A DNA stretch of 64,000 bases from Flavobacterium psychroterrae (GCF_018380615.1 NZ_JAGYVZ010000002.1:430710-494709), one strand, 5' to 3'. Positions 17,518-26,424 are shown, numbered from the stretch's first letter. Translations and numbers: made by a program. Notes: generated by a model from the sequence alone, not told the origin.

Positions 17518-18651
17518 ATGAAGTCACAGCATCAAGTCGTTTTATCTATAGGAAGTAATCAGGGAAACAGGTTAGCAAACATCGAAAGTTGTATCGATTT
17601 AATACATCAGGAAGTAGGAACTGTTATCAGGGTTTCTAAACTATACGAAACTCCTGCATGGGGATTTGAAAGCGATGCATTTTATAATTGCGCTTTAGTT
17701 TTACACACCAATTCATCGGCACAAAAAATACTGAATCAGGTTTTAAAAGTTGAAAAACAATTAGGGCGAATCAGAACGGAGCAACAAGGTTACCAATCCA
17801 GAATTATCGATATTGATCTGATTGTTTTTGATGACCAGATTATTGACTCTGAGAAATTGCAAATTCCGCATCCTTTAATGCAAAACAGAAATTTTGTTTT
17901 GTTCCCAATGAAGGATTTAAAATTAGACTGGAAACATCCTGTTTTTCAAAAATCTATTTCAGAATTAATTACAAATTCTCCTGATGACGGGGTTTGTACA
18001 ATAGTTCAGAATTTAAAAAATCCCTTGCGTGAAATTGCCCTTGAAAACTTTAATTATATTGCTTTTGAAGGAAATATTGGCGCGGGAAAAACCACTCTCG
18101 TGCAAAAAATTGCCGAAGATTTTAATGCTAAAACGGTTTTAGAACGTTTTGCTGATAATCCTTTTTTGCCGAAATTTTACAAAGATCAAAACCGATATGC
18201 TTTTCCGTTAGAAATGTCATTTCTGGCAGATCGTTATCAGCAATTATCGGATGACCTCGCGCAGTTTGATTTATTTAAAGATTTTATCGTAGCCGATTAT
18301 CATATTTTTAAATCATTGATTTTTGCTAAAATTACCTTAGCAGAAGATGAATATCGTTTGTATCGCAACTTATTTGATATTATTTATAAAGAAATGCCAA
18401 AACCTGATCTGTACGTTTATTTGTATCAGAATTCAGAGCGTTTACTTCAAAATATCAAGAAACGCGGAAGAACTTACGAGCAAAAAATTGAAGCAGAATA
18501 TCTTGATAAAATCAATAATGGTTATTTAGATTATATCAAATCCCAAACAGATCTCAATGTTTTGATTATAGATGTTTCTGATCGTGATTTTGTAAAAAAA
18601 CACGAAGATTATCTTTTTATCTTAAATGAAATTCAGAAGAAAATTGGTTAA
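17518..18651 (+). CDS. folK: FolK (HPPK) fused to a deoxynucleoside kinase
   Basis: 377 residues, two enzymes in one chain. Residues about 7-155 are 6-hydroxymethyl-7,8-dihydropterin pyrophosphokinase (folate synthesis): SIGSNQGNRLANIESC, LGRIRTEQQGYQSRIIDIDL and PHPLMQNRNFVLFP. Residues about 180-377 are a deoxyadenosine/deoxyguanosine-type kinase: P-loop EGNIGAGKTT (184-193), LERFADNPFLPKFY, and the lid KKRGRTYEQKIEAEYL. The join is in frame with no stop or frameshift. I recall the fusion from other flavobacteria, so it is lineage-typical. A word-repeat hairpin follows at 18659-18758. Confidence 0.93.
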   Translation: MKSQHQVVLSIGSNQGNRLANIESCIDLIHQEVGTVIRVSKLYETPAWGFESDAFYNCALVLHTNSSAQKILNQVLKVEKQLGRIRTEQQGYQSRIIDIDLIVFDDQIIDSEKLQIPHPLMQNRNFVLFPMKDLKLDWKHPVFQKSISELITNSPDDGVCTIVQNLKNPLREIALENFNYIAFEGNIGAGKTTLVQKIAEDFNAKTVLERFADNPFLPKFYKDQNRYAFPLEMSFLADRYQQLSDDLAQFDLFKDFIVADYHIFKSLIFAKITLAEDEYRLYRNLFDIIYKEMPKPDLYVYLYQNSERLLQNIKKRGRTYEQKIEAEYLDKINNGYLDYIKSQTDLNVLIIDVSDRDFVKKHEDYLFILNEIQKKIG

Positions 18652-18658
18652 TTAGAAA

Positions 18659-18758
18659 ATTAGAAAATGTGTTAATTAGATAATTGTGAGCTTAAATATT
18701 CGCAGTAATAATTTTCTAATTAAAATTATCTCATTCTCTAATTGACACATTCTCTAAT
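18659..18758. repeat. Inverted word repeat between convergent genes
   Basis: Left arm 18659-18684 and right arm 18733-18758 (26 bases each) pair with 23 matches. Both are built from ATTAGAnAAT words around TGTGTnAATTAGA. It fills the gap between folK and the lectin gene and could act as a two-way terminator. Confidence 0.75.
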
Positions 18759-18764
18759 TAAAAT

Positions 18765-20951
18765 TTATCTTTTTAAAGAAAAATGTCCTCTTAAAACAGG
18801 TTTGGTATTGTCAACTTTTAAAGCGTACCAATAATCAGAAGCAGGAAGCGGGGTTTTATCAAAAGTTCCGTCCCAACTCATTTTTGAAGAATTTAACTGA
18901 GCAATCAGTTTTCCGTAGCGATCAAAAATAGTAACTTCAGCTTGCGGATAATTTTCCATTCCAGTTACTTCCCATAAATCATTATACGAATCATTGTTTG
19001 GAGTGAAAAATGAAGGAAAAACAAGCACAACAAAGTTTATTGTGGTTTGTCCGCAACCGTTTTTTTCTCTCGCATACGCCGTTTGTAATCCGCCGGGAAC
19101 ATTATAAAATAAATTAGAATCCTGAAAATTTAATCCATCAATAGAATATTCAAAATAATCCATTTCTTTTTTAAGATGAATTACTGCCGTAGTTCCGTTC
19201 ACATCAATTCGGTCAATTTGCGGAATTTGATGTTCATTCACTATAATTGTTTTTCGGCTGGTACAATTTTCAGGAGCAGGACTTGTGATATCTACAGTAT
19301 AAGTTCCGCCGTTAGTGGCATCAATAGTTGGAGATGTTGCACCGGTATTCCACAAATAAGTCATTCCGGAAATCCCTGCATCGAGAGTGATTTTTTGAAA
19401 TTGGCATAAAGCCAAAGTCTCATTGGTAACAATAGGCGGAGTATAAATTACAACATTTACAGGCGTTCGATTTGAATTAATACAAATACTATTTGAAGCC
19501 TCAGCATAATAAGTAGTATTAGAGGAAATTGTTGGCGTCGTAAAACTATTTCCCATATAAACACTGGTTCCGCCAGTAGAAGTTGTGAACCAATTAATGA
19601 CACCAATATTTGAATTGGCTTCAACAACAACGCTTCCTGATCCGCAATTATAAACCGTTGATAAATTTGCAACAGGTTGATTAGGCGTTGCATTTACAGT
19701 GGCAATAACAGGTTTTCGGTTTGATTCACAACCTGCGTCAATATAATAAGTTGTCGTTGCGTCTAAAATTGGAGTTGTGTAGGCGTTTCCTGTTGTCAAT
19801 AAAGTTCCTCCAATTGCTGAATCATACCAGTTAATTGTTGCTCCGGCCGTTGCCGTTGCAGTTAATGTAAAACTTCCTGAATCACAAACCGAATTTAGAT
19901 TTATATCAGGCGTTGCAACCGGAATAGTAATTTTTGTACTTGCGGCAATTTCTAAAGGTAATTCGCCTGGCATTCCTCCATATTCTACGACATAACCTTT
20001 TGGTTGAAAACTGCCACTTGGGTCTCCAGTATTTGATAAATCATTCCATGATCCTCTTGTTCCAGTTCCCGGTTGTGTGATATGAGCATATTTTTCATTT
20101 CCTCCCTGATTATTAGGTTCTCCGCTATTCCAGAAGGCAAAATTTGGAGTTGAGCCATTTGCAGTTCCGTTCCAGAAAATAGTTCCGGCTTCCGGTCCTG
20201 TAACCCATTTCCAAATACCTTCACTTTCGGCATCACTTCCGCCAATCCAGCCCGTTCCTGATGCTTGTTCTCCAACTAATTTAGCTTCATCTGTAGATGA
20301 AATTGTAGCCAGATACCCTTTTAATCCGTAATAAGTTCTGGCTTCAGCAGCTGTTTTTGCATCAGTCCACGTAATTCCAATACTAGGAACATATAAGTAA
20401 TAATGTTGTGTAGATGGCAAATAATTTGCCTGACCAATTGTGATCGAAAAAGTTTTAGTTCCTGAAGCAGTAGCTGATGAATTAGTAAACACAACATCTT
20501 TAATAGCGGCTTCAAGATCAGAATATAAAACATCAGTACCAGTTGGGCTTGATAGTGTTAATTTTCCCGAATTGGCATCCCAACTTGAAATAATCGACGG
20601 GTGACTTGCGGTATTTGAAAGTGCTAATTTGTCGAAACCATTAGAATAACCGGAAGAAATTTGAATATAAGCCGCTTGAGTTCCGGGTTCCAGAGGATCG
20701 TGAGTTATGGAAAAAGCTGTAACAATAGCAATGGCATTTTGAGGGCAATACAATTGATCGCCAGTCGCTTTTAATACAGGCGGAGTAGTAGCAAAACTAA
20801 CTCTGCCAGTATTTTTATTTGATGTAAGAGTATCGTTTATTGTGGTAGTTACAGTTTTATTTGAAGTCTTAATTTTCTCATTTGCATAAGATTGAATGAA
20901 ACTTAAAACAAAAAAGAAAATGGTTGTTTTTACGAAATTGGTTCTTTTCAT
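18765..20951 (-). CDS. Secreted C-type lectin domain protein with T9SS type-B sorting domain
   Basis: 728 residues. A signal peptide (about 1-23) and an N-terminal cadherin/calx-like stretch lead to a C-type lectin domain at about 185-325, with GYLATISSTDEAK, WIGGSDAESEGIWKWV and the carbohydrate-type EPN motif in FWNSGEPNNQGG. Two or three Ig-like segments with repeated TTYYI/TTYYAEA strands follow. Residues about 650-728 are a gliding-motility-associated C-terminal domain (FFTPNNDSYNDLWEVTG, VTIFDRYGKLI, SDYWYALKV), the type-B signal for T9SS export. It should reach the surface or medium; glycan binding is inferred. Confidence 0.92.
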   Translation of the reverse strand: MKRTNFVKTTIFFFVLSFIQSYANEKIKTSNKTVTTTINDTLTSNKNTGRVSFATTPPVLKATGDQLYCPQNAIAIVTAFSITHDPLEPGTQAAYIQISSGYSNGFDKLALSNTASHPSIISSWDANSGKLTLSSPTGTDVLYSDLEAAIKDVVFTNSSATASGTKTFSITIGQANYLPSTQHYYLYVPSIGITWTDAKTAAEARTYYGLKGYLATISSTDEAKLVGEQASGTGWIGGSDAESEGIWKWVTGPEAGTIFWNGTANGSTPNFAFWNSGEPNNQGGNEKYAHITQPGTGTRGSWNDLSNTGDPSGSFQPKGYVVEYGGMPGELPLEIAASTKITIPVATPDINLNSVCDSGSFTLTATATAGATINWYDSAIGGTLLTTGNAYTTPILDATTTYYIDAGCESNRKPVIATVNATPNQPVANLSTVYNCGSGSVVVEANSNIGVINWFTTSTGGTSVYMGNSFTTPTISSNTTYYAEASNSICINSNRTPVNVVIYTPPIVTNETLALCQFQKITLDAGISGMTYLWNTGATSPTIDATNGGTYTVDITSPAPENCTSRKTIIVNEHQIPQIDRIDVNGTTAVIHLKKEMDYFEYSIDGLNFQDSNLFYNVPGGLQTAYAREKNGCGQTTINFVVLVFPSFFTPNNDSYNDLWEVTGMENYPQAEVTIFDRYGKLIAQLNSSKMSWDGTFDKTPLPASDYWYALKVDNTKPVLRGHFSLKR

Positions 20952-21054
20952 TTTATAAAAGTATCAATTTTATAAGAACAAAAAAATATATTTCAATTTC
21001 TAACATTTAAAGTCGGAATCTGCTGTAAAATAACATTTTATAAAAGTAGATTCT

Positions 21055-21600
21055 TTATTCAGTTTTAGCTGGCCAATTAAGTTTCTGAAACAAATCCCAA
21101 ACTACAATTCCTGCACTTACAGCAATATTTAAGGAATGTTTAGTTCCTAATTGCGGAATCTCAATACAACCATCGCAAATTGCAACTGCTTCCTGAGCTA
21201 CGCCATAAACTTCATTACCAAAAACAAGTGCATATTTTTGATTTTTCTCAACTTTAAAATCCTGAAGAAAAACAGCACTTTCCACCTGTTCAATAGCTAA
21301 TGTTAGTACATTATCGTTTTTTAGATTTTCGATAACTTCCAATACGTTTTCGTGATGTTCCCAGGCAACAGTTTCGGTAGCACCAAGAGCGGTTTTATGA
21401 ATTTCTTTATTTGGTGGAGTAGCTGTAATACCGCACAATATTATTTTTTCAATTAAAAAAGCATCTGCGGTTCTAAACACAGACCCAATATTGTGCAAAC
21501 TGCGAATATCATCTAACACTAAAATTAAAGGAGTTTTATCTGATTTTTTAAAATCTTCAATTGATTTTCTGTCCAGTTCGCTATTTTCTAATTTTCTCAT
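21055..21600 (-). CDS. TrmH/SpoU-family RNA 2'-O-methyltransferase
   Basis: 181 residues, a SPOUT methyltransferase. Motif 1 is LDDIRSLHNIGSVFRTADAF near 31-50. Motif 2 is LVFGNEVYGVAQEAV near 128-142. Motif 3 is LGTKHSLNIAVSAGIVVWDL near 152-171, which forms the knotted SAM site. It methylates a ribose in tRNA or rRNA; the exact base cannot be told. Its length is the compact form without an N-terminal substrate-binding domain. The DUF1573 gene upstream ends in its own terminator (21622-21653), so this gene probably has its own promoter in the short gap. Confidence 0.88.
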   Translation of the reverse strand: MRKLENSELDRKSIEDFKKSDKTPLILVLDDIRSLHNIGSVFRTADAFLIEKIILCGITATPPNKEIHKTALGATETVAWEHHENVLEVIENLKNDNVLTLAIEQVESAVFLQDFKVEKNQKYALVFGNEVYGVAQEAVAICDGCIEIPQLGTKHSLNIAVSAGIVVWDLFQKLNWPAKTE

Positions 21601-21621
21601 CTTGTATTGAATTCAGGTCAT

Positions 21622-21653
21622 AAAAAAAGCTTCCAAATATAAGGAAGCTTTTT
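21622..21653 (-). terminator. Terminator after the DUF1573 gene
   Basis: AAAAAGCTTCC pairs perfectly with GGAAGCTTTTT. On the minus strand it is followed by seven T residues. Confidence 0.85.
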
Positions 21654-21679
21654 CGATTTATTTTATTTTGTTATTCAGA

Positions 21680-22117
21680 TTAGCTTTTAACCGGATCCGG
21701 TAAAACTGTACCTTTAATAGTAAGTACTTTTGTAGGTTGTCCTTCAGCGTTAGAAGTAACAGTTACGGTTTTTGTAAAAGCACCAACTCTGTCAGTAGCA
21801 TATTTTACACCAATAATACCTTTAGCACCCGGAGCGATTGGCTCTTTTGGAGTTGTTGGTACAGTACAACCACAAGATCCTTGTGTATTTGTAATGATTA
21901 ATGGTTTAGTTCCGTTGTTTACAAAAACGAATTCACGTTTTCCATCAGCATTGTGAGCGATAGTCCCGTAATCAATAGTTTCTGTTTCAAAAGCCATTCC
22001 AGCTCCTTCAACCTTAGCAACTTTAGCAGCTTTAGCAGTTGCTTTTTTAGTGCTTTGAGCGTTAGAGGCAGTAATTCCAACTACAGCTAACATAGCGAAT
22101 AAAATTATTTTTTTCAT
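21680..22117 (-). CDS. DUF1573 domain secreted protein
   Basis: 145 residues. A signal peptide MKKIILFAMLAVVGITASNAQ precedes an Ala/Lys-rich stretch (about 22-36) and a DUF1573 immunoglobulin-like domain: FETETIDYGTIAHNADGKRE, FVFVNNGTKPLIITNTQGSCGC with the CGC motif, TTPKEPIAPGAKGIIGVKY. The Cys pair is typical of the family. Such proteins are abundant exported Bacteroidota proteins of unknown role. The -7 element TAGATTTG lies at 22146-22153 (minus strand). Confidence 0.92.
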   Translation of the reverse strand: MKKIILFAMLAVVGITASNAQSTKKATAKAAKVAKVEGAGMAFETETIDYGTIAHNADGKREFVFVNNGTKPLIITNTQGSCGCTVPTTPKEPIAPGAKGIIGVKYATDRVGAFTKTVTVTSNAEGQPTKVLTIKGTVLPDPVKS

Positions 22118-22145
22118 CTTTAAGAATCTTTGTTTTAATTATGAA

Positions 22146-22153
22146 CAAATCTA
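22146..22153 (-). promoter_or_regulatory. -7 promoter element for the DUF1573 gene
   Basis: The minus strand reads TAGATTTG, matching TAnnTTTG, 28 bases upstream of the start codon. Confidence 0.55.
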
Positions 22154-22275
22154 TATAAAATTCTTATATCTTAATATAAAAAAATCTTAAAATATTTTAA
22201 TTTTTGAAGCACTGCAATATTCCTTCAAAATATTATAAATTCGCTGTCTTAATTTTCCATTTAAAATACAATAAT

Positions 22276-24882
22276 TTGGCAGCTAAAGAGAAAGTGGTGA
22301 AAGAAACACCGTTAATGAAACAGTACAACGAAATCAAGAGAAAATATCCTGATGCATGTCTGCTTTTTAGAGTGGGTGATTTTTATGAAACCTTTGGAGA
22401 AGACGCTGTCCGGGCATCAAAGATCCTTGGGATAACATTAACCAAAAGAGGAGCAGGATCTGAAACTGAAACAGCATTAGCAGGTTTTCCACATCATTCT
22501 ATTAATACGTATTTGCCCAAATTGGTAAAAGCCGGACTTCGCGTCGCGATTTGCGATCAGCTTGAAGATCCAAAAATGACCAAAACTATTGTGAAACGTG
22601 GCGTTACTGAATTAGTAACTCCCGGAGTTTCCTTAAATGATGAAGTTTTACAATCAAAAACAAATAACTTTTTAGCATCAGTTTATTTTGCTAATAAAAA
22701 TATCGGAGTTTCTTTTTTAGATGTTTCCACAGGCGAGTTTTTAACCGCTCAGGGAAATGCGGAATACATCGACAAATTATTGCAGAATTTTAATCCGAGT
22801 GAAATTCTGGTTCCAAAGAATAATAAGGGAGATTTCAAAGCTGCTTTTGGAGAAGATTTTCATACTTTTTATCTCGAAGACTGGATCTACAAAGAAGATT
22901 ATGCTTTAGAAACTTTGACCAAACATTTTCAGACAGTTTCCTTAAAAGGTTTTGGTATAGAAGAATTGAAGGAAGGAATTATTGCCTCCGGAGCTATTTT
23001 ATATTATTTGTCCGAAACACAGCACAATCGTGTCCAGCATATTACAGCGATTCAGCGTATTGCCGAAGATGCATATGTCTGGATGGATCGTTTTACAATT
23101 AGAAACTTAGAATTATACCATAGTTATAATCCAAATGCAGTAACACTTTTAGATGTTATCGACAGAACGCTTTCGCCAATGGGAGGGCGTTTATTGAAAC
23201 GCTGGCTTGCCTTGCCGTTAAAAGACAGTCATAAAATAAAAGGACGTCATGATGTAGTTTCATATTTGAAATCAAATTCTGAAGTATTATATAATATTCA
23301 ATATCAAATCAAGCAAATTTCAGATTTAGAACGTTTGATATCTAAAATCGCTGCCGGAAAAGTTTCGCCAAGAGAAATTGTTTATTTAAAAGAATCACTT
23401 GACGCTATTATTCCAATAAAAACTCTGGCGCTTGCAAGTCCGCAAGAAGCCGTGAAAGTTATAGGAGATAGTTTGCATGCTTGTGATTTATTAAGAGAGA
23501 AAATTAAAACAACCTTAAATCAGGATGCGCCGGTTGCAATTTCAAAAGGAAATGCAATTGCAAGAGGAATAAGTGAAGAACTGGATGATTTAAGAGATAT
23601 TTCGACATCCGGAAAAGAATATCTGGAAGGAATAGAAAAAAGAGAATCAGAGCGAACAGGAATTTCGTCTTTGAAAATATCCTTTAATAATGTTTTTGGA
23701 TATTATATCGAAGTTCGAAATACGCATAAAGACAAAGTGCCAACAGAATGGATTCGTAAACAAACCTTAGTAAATGCAGAACGTTATATTACCGAAGAAT
23801 TAAAAGAATACGAAACAAAAATTTTAGGTGCCGAAGAAAAAATCCATAAAATCGAATCGGAGCTTTTTGAGCAATTAGTGGCCTGGATTTCGACCTATAT
23901 CAAACCGGTTCAGATGAACGCAAATTTGGTAGCTCAATTAGATTGTCTGTGTTCGTTTACGCAATTGGCTGTAGAGAATCAATATGTATGTCCTGAAATT
24001 GATGAAACTTTTGAGCTTGAAATCAAAAACGGAAGACATCCTGTAATCGAAAAACAATTACCGGTAGGAACACCTTATATTGCCAATGATGTTTTTCTTG
24101 ACAGAGAAACCCAGCAACTTATCATGATAACCGGTCCCAATATGTCAGGTAAGTCGGCTATATTAAGACAAACTGCTTTAATTGTATTATTGGCTCAAAT
24201 GGGAAGTTTTGTTCCGGCTGACAGTGTGAGAATGGGAATTGTCGATAAAATCTTTACCAGAGTAGGAGCATCGGATAATATTTCCATGGGAGAGTCTACT
24301 TTTATGGTTGAGATGAATGAAACGGCTTCTATCTTGAATAATATTTCAGATCGTAGTCTGGTTTTATTAGATGAAATTGGGAGAGGAACAAGTACCTATG
24401 ACGGAATCTCGATTGCCTGGGCTATTGCCGAATTTTTACACGAACATCCATCACAACCTAAAACCTTATTTGCTACGCATTATCATGAATTAAACGAAAT
24501 GACCGAATCATTGCCGAGAATTCAGAATTATAATGTTGCAGTAAAAGAATTAAAAGACACCGTTCTTTTTATCCGTAAACTGGTAAAAGGAGGAAGTGCA
24601 CATAGTTTTGGAATTCATGTTGCGAAAATGGCGGGAATGCCTCAAATCGTAATTTTGAAGGCGCAGAAGTTATTAAAGAAATTAGAGAAGAATCATTCCA
24701 GTGATGCGCTAAACGGAGTGAAATCAGCGGCAGACGAAATGCAAATGAGCTTTTTTAATTTAGATGATCCTTTGTTAGAAGAAATAAAAGAAGAGATCAT
24801 GAGTCTTGACATCAATGCAATAACACCGGTCGAAGCATTGATGAAGCTTAATGAGATTAAAAGAATGCTGGTTAAAAAATAA
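22276..24882 (+). CDS. mutS: DNA mismatch repair protein MutS
   Basis: 868 residues from a TTG start at 22276 ([16 protein letters not shown]). The frame extends upstream to another TTG at 22204, but the added residues look non-coding and the shorter product has the family length. MutS binds mismatches and recruits MutL. The mismatch-reading motif lies in [16 protein letters not shown], clamp and lever regions follow, and the ATPase has Walker A GPNMSGKS (residues 620-627), Walker [17 protein letters not shown] and the conserved ATHYHEL. The C-terminal dimer helix ends MLVKK. It stands alone. Confidence 0.97.
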   Translation: MAAKEKVVKETPLMKQYNEIKRKYPDACLLFRVGDFYETFGEDAVRASKILGITLTKRGAGSETETALAGFPHHSINTYLPKLVKAGLRVAICDQLEDPKMTKTIVKRGVTELVTPGVSLNDEVLQSKTNNFLASVYFANKNIGVSFLDVSTGEFLTAQGNAEYIDKLLQNFNPSEILVPKNNKGDFKAAFGEDFHTFYLEDWIYKEDYALETLTKHFQTVSLKGFGIEELKEGIIASGAILYYLSETQHNRVQHITAIQRIAEDAYVWMDRFTIRNLELYHSYNPNAVTLLDVIDRTLSPMGGRLLKRWLALPLKDSHKIKGRHDVVSYLKSNSEVLYNIQYQIKQISDLERLISKIAAGKVSPREIVYLKESLDAIIPIKTLALASPQEAVKVIGDSLHACDLLREKIKTTLNQDAPVAISKGNAIARGISEELDDLRDISTSGKEYLEGIEKRESERTGISSLKISFNNVFGYYIEVRNTHKDKVPTEWIRKQTLVNAERYITEELKEYETKILGAEEKIHKIESELFEQLVAWISTYIKPVQMNANLVAQLDCLCSFTQLAVENQYVCPEIDETFELEIKNGRHPVIEKQLPVGTPYIANDVFLDRETQQLIMITGPNMSGKSAILRQTALIVLLAQMGSFVPADSVRMGIVDKIFTRVGASDNISMGESTFMVEMNETASILNNISDRSLVLLDEIGRGTSTYDGISIAWAIAEFLHEHPSQPKTLFATHYHELNEMTESLPRIQNYNVAVKELKDTVLFIRKLVKGGSAHSFGIHVAKMAGMPQIVILKAQKLLKKLEKNHSSDALNGVKSAADEMQMSFFNLDDPLLEEIKEEIMSLDINAITPVEALMKLNEIKRMLVKK

Positions 24883-24948
24883 TTTCATATTTAAAGTTTA
24901 GGTTATCAGAAAGTTATAAAATAAGTTGATTTTTTTTTCAAAAAACGC

Positions 24949-24978
24949 TTGTGTAATTGAATAAATGTCCTAAATTTG
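24949..24978 (+). promoter_or_regulatory. Promoter of the tRNA-Gly / tRNA-Leu transcript
   Basis: TTG (24949-24951), 19 bases, then TAAATTTG (24971-24978): an exact Bacteroidota -33/-7 promoter. It lies 53 bases before the tRNA-Gly 5' end. Confidence 0.75.
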
Positions 24979-25031
24979 CACTCGCAATACAGAGCAAGTC
25001 AAGTATTGTAGTTCTTACAAGAATTTGAAAC

Positions 25032-25104
25032 GCGAAAATAGCTCAGTTGGTAGAGCGCGACCTTGCCAAGGTCGAGGTCGCGGGTTCGAGCCCCGTTTTT
25101 CGCT
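25032..25104 (+). tRNA. tRNA-Gly (anticodon GCC)
   Basis: 73 bases with a full cloverleaf. Acceptor GCGAAAA pairs with TTTTCGC, the anticodon stem CGACC/GGTCG closes the loop TTGCCAA, and the T-loop is GGTTCGAGCCC. No CCA is encoded. It is transcribed with the tRNA-Leu 14 bases downstream. Confidence 0.97.
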
Positions 25105-25118
25105 CAATGCCATATAAT

Positions 25119-25204
25119 GCTCGGATGGTGAAATTGGTAGACACGCTGGACTTAAAATCCAGTGAACAGCAATGTTCGTGCGGGTTCAAGTCCCGCTCTG
25201 AGTA
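25119..25204 (+). tRNA. tRNA-Leu (anticodon TAA)
   Basis: 86 bases, with the long variable arm of class II tRNAs. Acceptor GCTCGGA pairs with TCTGAGT using two G-T pairs, and the anticodon stem TGGA/TCCA closes the loop CTTAAAA. T-arm is CGGGTTCAAGTCCCG. The CCA end is not encoded. Confidence 0.97.
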
Positions 25205-25206
25205 CT

Positions 25207-25236
25207 AAAGCCTCTTCTTTTGAAGAGGCTTTTTTT
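25207..25236 (+). terminator. Terminator of the tRNA transcript
   Basis: AAAGCCTCTTC pairs with GAAGAGGCTTT around a 4-nt loop, followed by T residues, 2 bases after the tRNA-Leu end. Confidence 0.9.
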
Positions 25237-25290
25237 ATGCTGTAAACTCATAGTAATTTGAAATAAATTTACGAAGTAAATTTATTTCAA

Positions 25291-25557
25291 GAATCTAAGA
25301 ATCTAAGAATCTAAGAATCTAAGAATCTAAGAATCTAAGAATCTAAGAATCTAAGAATCTAAGAATCTAAGAATCTAAGAATCTAAGAATCTAAGAATCT
25401 AAGAATCTAAGAATCTAAGAATCTAAGAATCTAAGAATCTAAGAATCTAAGAATCTAAGAATCTAAGAATCTAAGAATCTAAGAATCTAAGAATCTAAGA
25501 ATCTAAGAATCTAAGAATCTAAGAATCTAAGAATCTAAGAATCTAAGAATCTAAGAA
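25291..25557. repeat. 33-copy 8-bp tandem array
   Basis: Unit GAATCTAA is repeated without visible interruption for 267 bases (about 33.4 copies). A degenerate tail of AATCTAAA words continues to about 25598, directly before the ATG at 25601. It occupies nearly all the space between the tRNA terminator and the DUF1508-like gene. No other sequence feature is seen in 25237-25600 apart from AT-rich TTTACGAAGTAAATTTATTT. Confidence 0.97.
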
Positions 25558-25600
25558 AGTCTAAAATCAACAATCTAAAATCTAAAATCTAAAATAATAA

Positions 25601-25990
25601 ATGGGTGCTTTCGTAATAAGTAAAAGATTTAATGACGAATATAAATTCGTATTTACTTCCAGGAAAGGTAAAGTGATATTTACAAGTTTGAGTTATGAAC
25701 TGAAATTTGAATGCGAAGAGGATATTGAGAAATTTAAATTGATTATTGACCAGGCGAGGTTTTTAAAATTTAAAGGCTCTGGAGGAAAGTATTTCTTTAA
25801 ATTGATGTTGGGTGAACTTCACTTTGCAACAAGTCGTAAATACACTACAGAATTGCTTCTGCAAAAAGGAATAAAGGAAATTGTAACCTATGCTTCAAGA
25901 TCTGAAATTTTAGACTTCTCGTCCAGCGAATCGATTTTTGAGGATGAAGAGGAAGAGGTGGAAGAAGTTGGAGAAGAAGTTGAAGAATAA
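25601..25990 (+). CDS. DUF1508-like (YegP-type) protein with acidic tail
   Basis: 129 residues. Two diverged repeats of the DUF1508 strand-strand-helix unit can be read: EYKFVFTSRKGKVIFTSLSY with helix ECEEDIEKFKLII, and GKYFFKLMLGELHFATSRKY with helix TTELLLQKGIKEIV. The last 25 residues are almost all Glu with Asp and Val. The family is small and of unknown function. The 8-bp array sits just upstream, so the promoter must lie within or before it. A perfect 18-bp hairpin at 26015-26061 ends the transcript. The family call is moderately sure; the acidic tail is unusual. Confidence 0.72.
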   Translation: MGAFVISKRFNDEYKFVFTSRKGKVIFTSLSYELKFECEEDIEKFKLIIDQARFLKFKGSGGKYFFKLMLGELHFATSRKYTTELLLQKGIKEIVTYASRSEILDFSSSESIFEDEEEEVEEVGEEVEE

Positions 25991-26014
25991 AAAAAAACGA
26001 AATTCCAATTATTT

Positions 26015-26062
26015 AAAAATTCCAAATTCCAATAACGTCTTGTTTGGAATTTGGAATTTTTT
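26015..26062 (+). terminator. Terminator after the DUF1508-like gene
   Basis: A perfect 18-bp inverted repeat (AAAAATTCCAAATTCCAA and its complement at 26044-26061) has an 11-nt loop and a T-rich end. The arms are themselves a tandem AATTCCAA word, so this is also a word-repeat hairpin. Confidence 0.75.
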
Positions 26063-26112
26063 GTTATTGAGGATTATTTTTATAAATGTTAAAATTTGTA
26101 AAAATATAAGCA

Positions 26113-26141
26113 CAAAAAAAAACCATCTCAAAGATGGTTTT
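26113..26141 (-). terminator. Terminator after the heptad-repeat lipoprotein gene
   Basis: AAAACCATCT pairs with AGATGGTTTT around CAA; the A-tract on the left becomes a T-run on the minus strand. Confidence 0.8.
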
Positions 26142-26166
26142 AAAATTTTTAGAAACTAGGTTCTAA

Positions 26167-26379
26167 TTATTTTTTTACTTCTTCTACTTTAGCAGCAGCA
26201 GAATCAACTTTAGCAGCAGCAGAATCAACAGTTGCAGCAGCAGAATCAACTACAGCAGCAGCAGAATCAACAGTTACAGCAGTAGAATCTACAGACTCAG
26301 TAGCTGCAGCATCAGCTTTTTTACAAGAAACAACAGTTAAAACAGCAACAACAGCTAAACTTAAAAATACTTTTTTCAT
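26167..26379 (-). CDS. Small lipoprotein with perfect VDSAAA heptad repeats
   Basis: 70 residues. The signal MKKVFLSLAVVAVLTVVSC ends in a lipobox (VVSC, Cys19). From about residue 30 the protein is a tandem 7-residue repeat, VDSTAVT, VDSAAAV, VDSAAAT, VDSAAAK, VDSAAAK, ending VEEVKK. The heptad period with Val first and Ala in most other places suggests a helix or coiled coil, resembling a short Lpp-like or LEA-like rod. It carries a promoter at 26417-26424 and its own terminator, so it is a stand-alone transcript. I know no named family. Confidence 0.8.
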   Translation of the reverse strand: MKKVFLSLAVVAVLTVVSCKKADAAATESVDSTAVTVDSAAAVVDSAAATVDSAAAKVDSAAAKVEEVKK

Positions 26380-26416
26380 CTTACTTTATTATAAAAGGTT
26401 AATTATTAATTCGTGG

Positions 26417-26424
26417 CAAAGATA
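26417..26424 (-). promoter_or_regulatory. -7 promoter element for the heptad-repeat lipoprotein
   Basis: The minus strand reads TATCTTTG, matching TAnnTTTG, 37 bases upstream of the start. Confidence 0.6.

Noticed and set aside
22204..22275. Extended N-terminus of MutS
   Set aside because: The extra 24 residues start with TTG and look like translated leader; the start at 22276 gives the family's normal beginning.
25032..25204. tRNA genes as an integration site of a genomic island
   Set aside because: Both tRNAs are intact, and no attachment-site repeat of a tRNA 3' end or integrase is found nearby.
25291..25557. Possible CRISPR array
   Set aside because: It is a simple 8-bp tandem with no spacers, and no cas genes are near.
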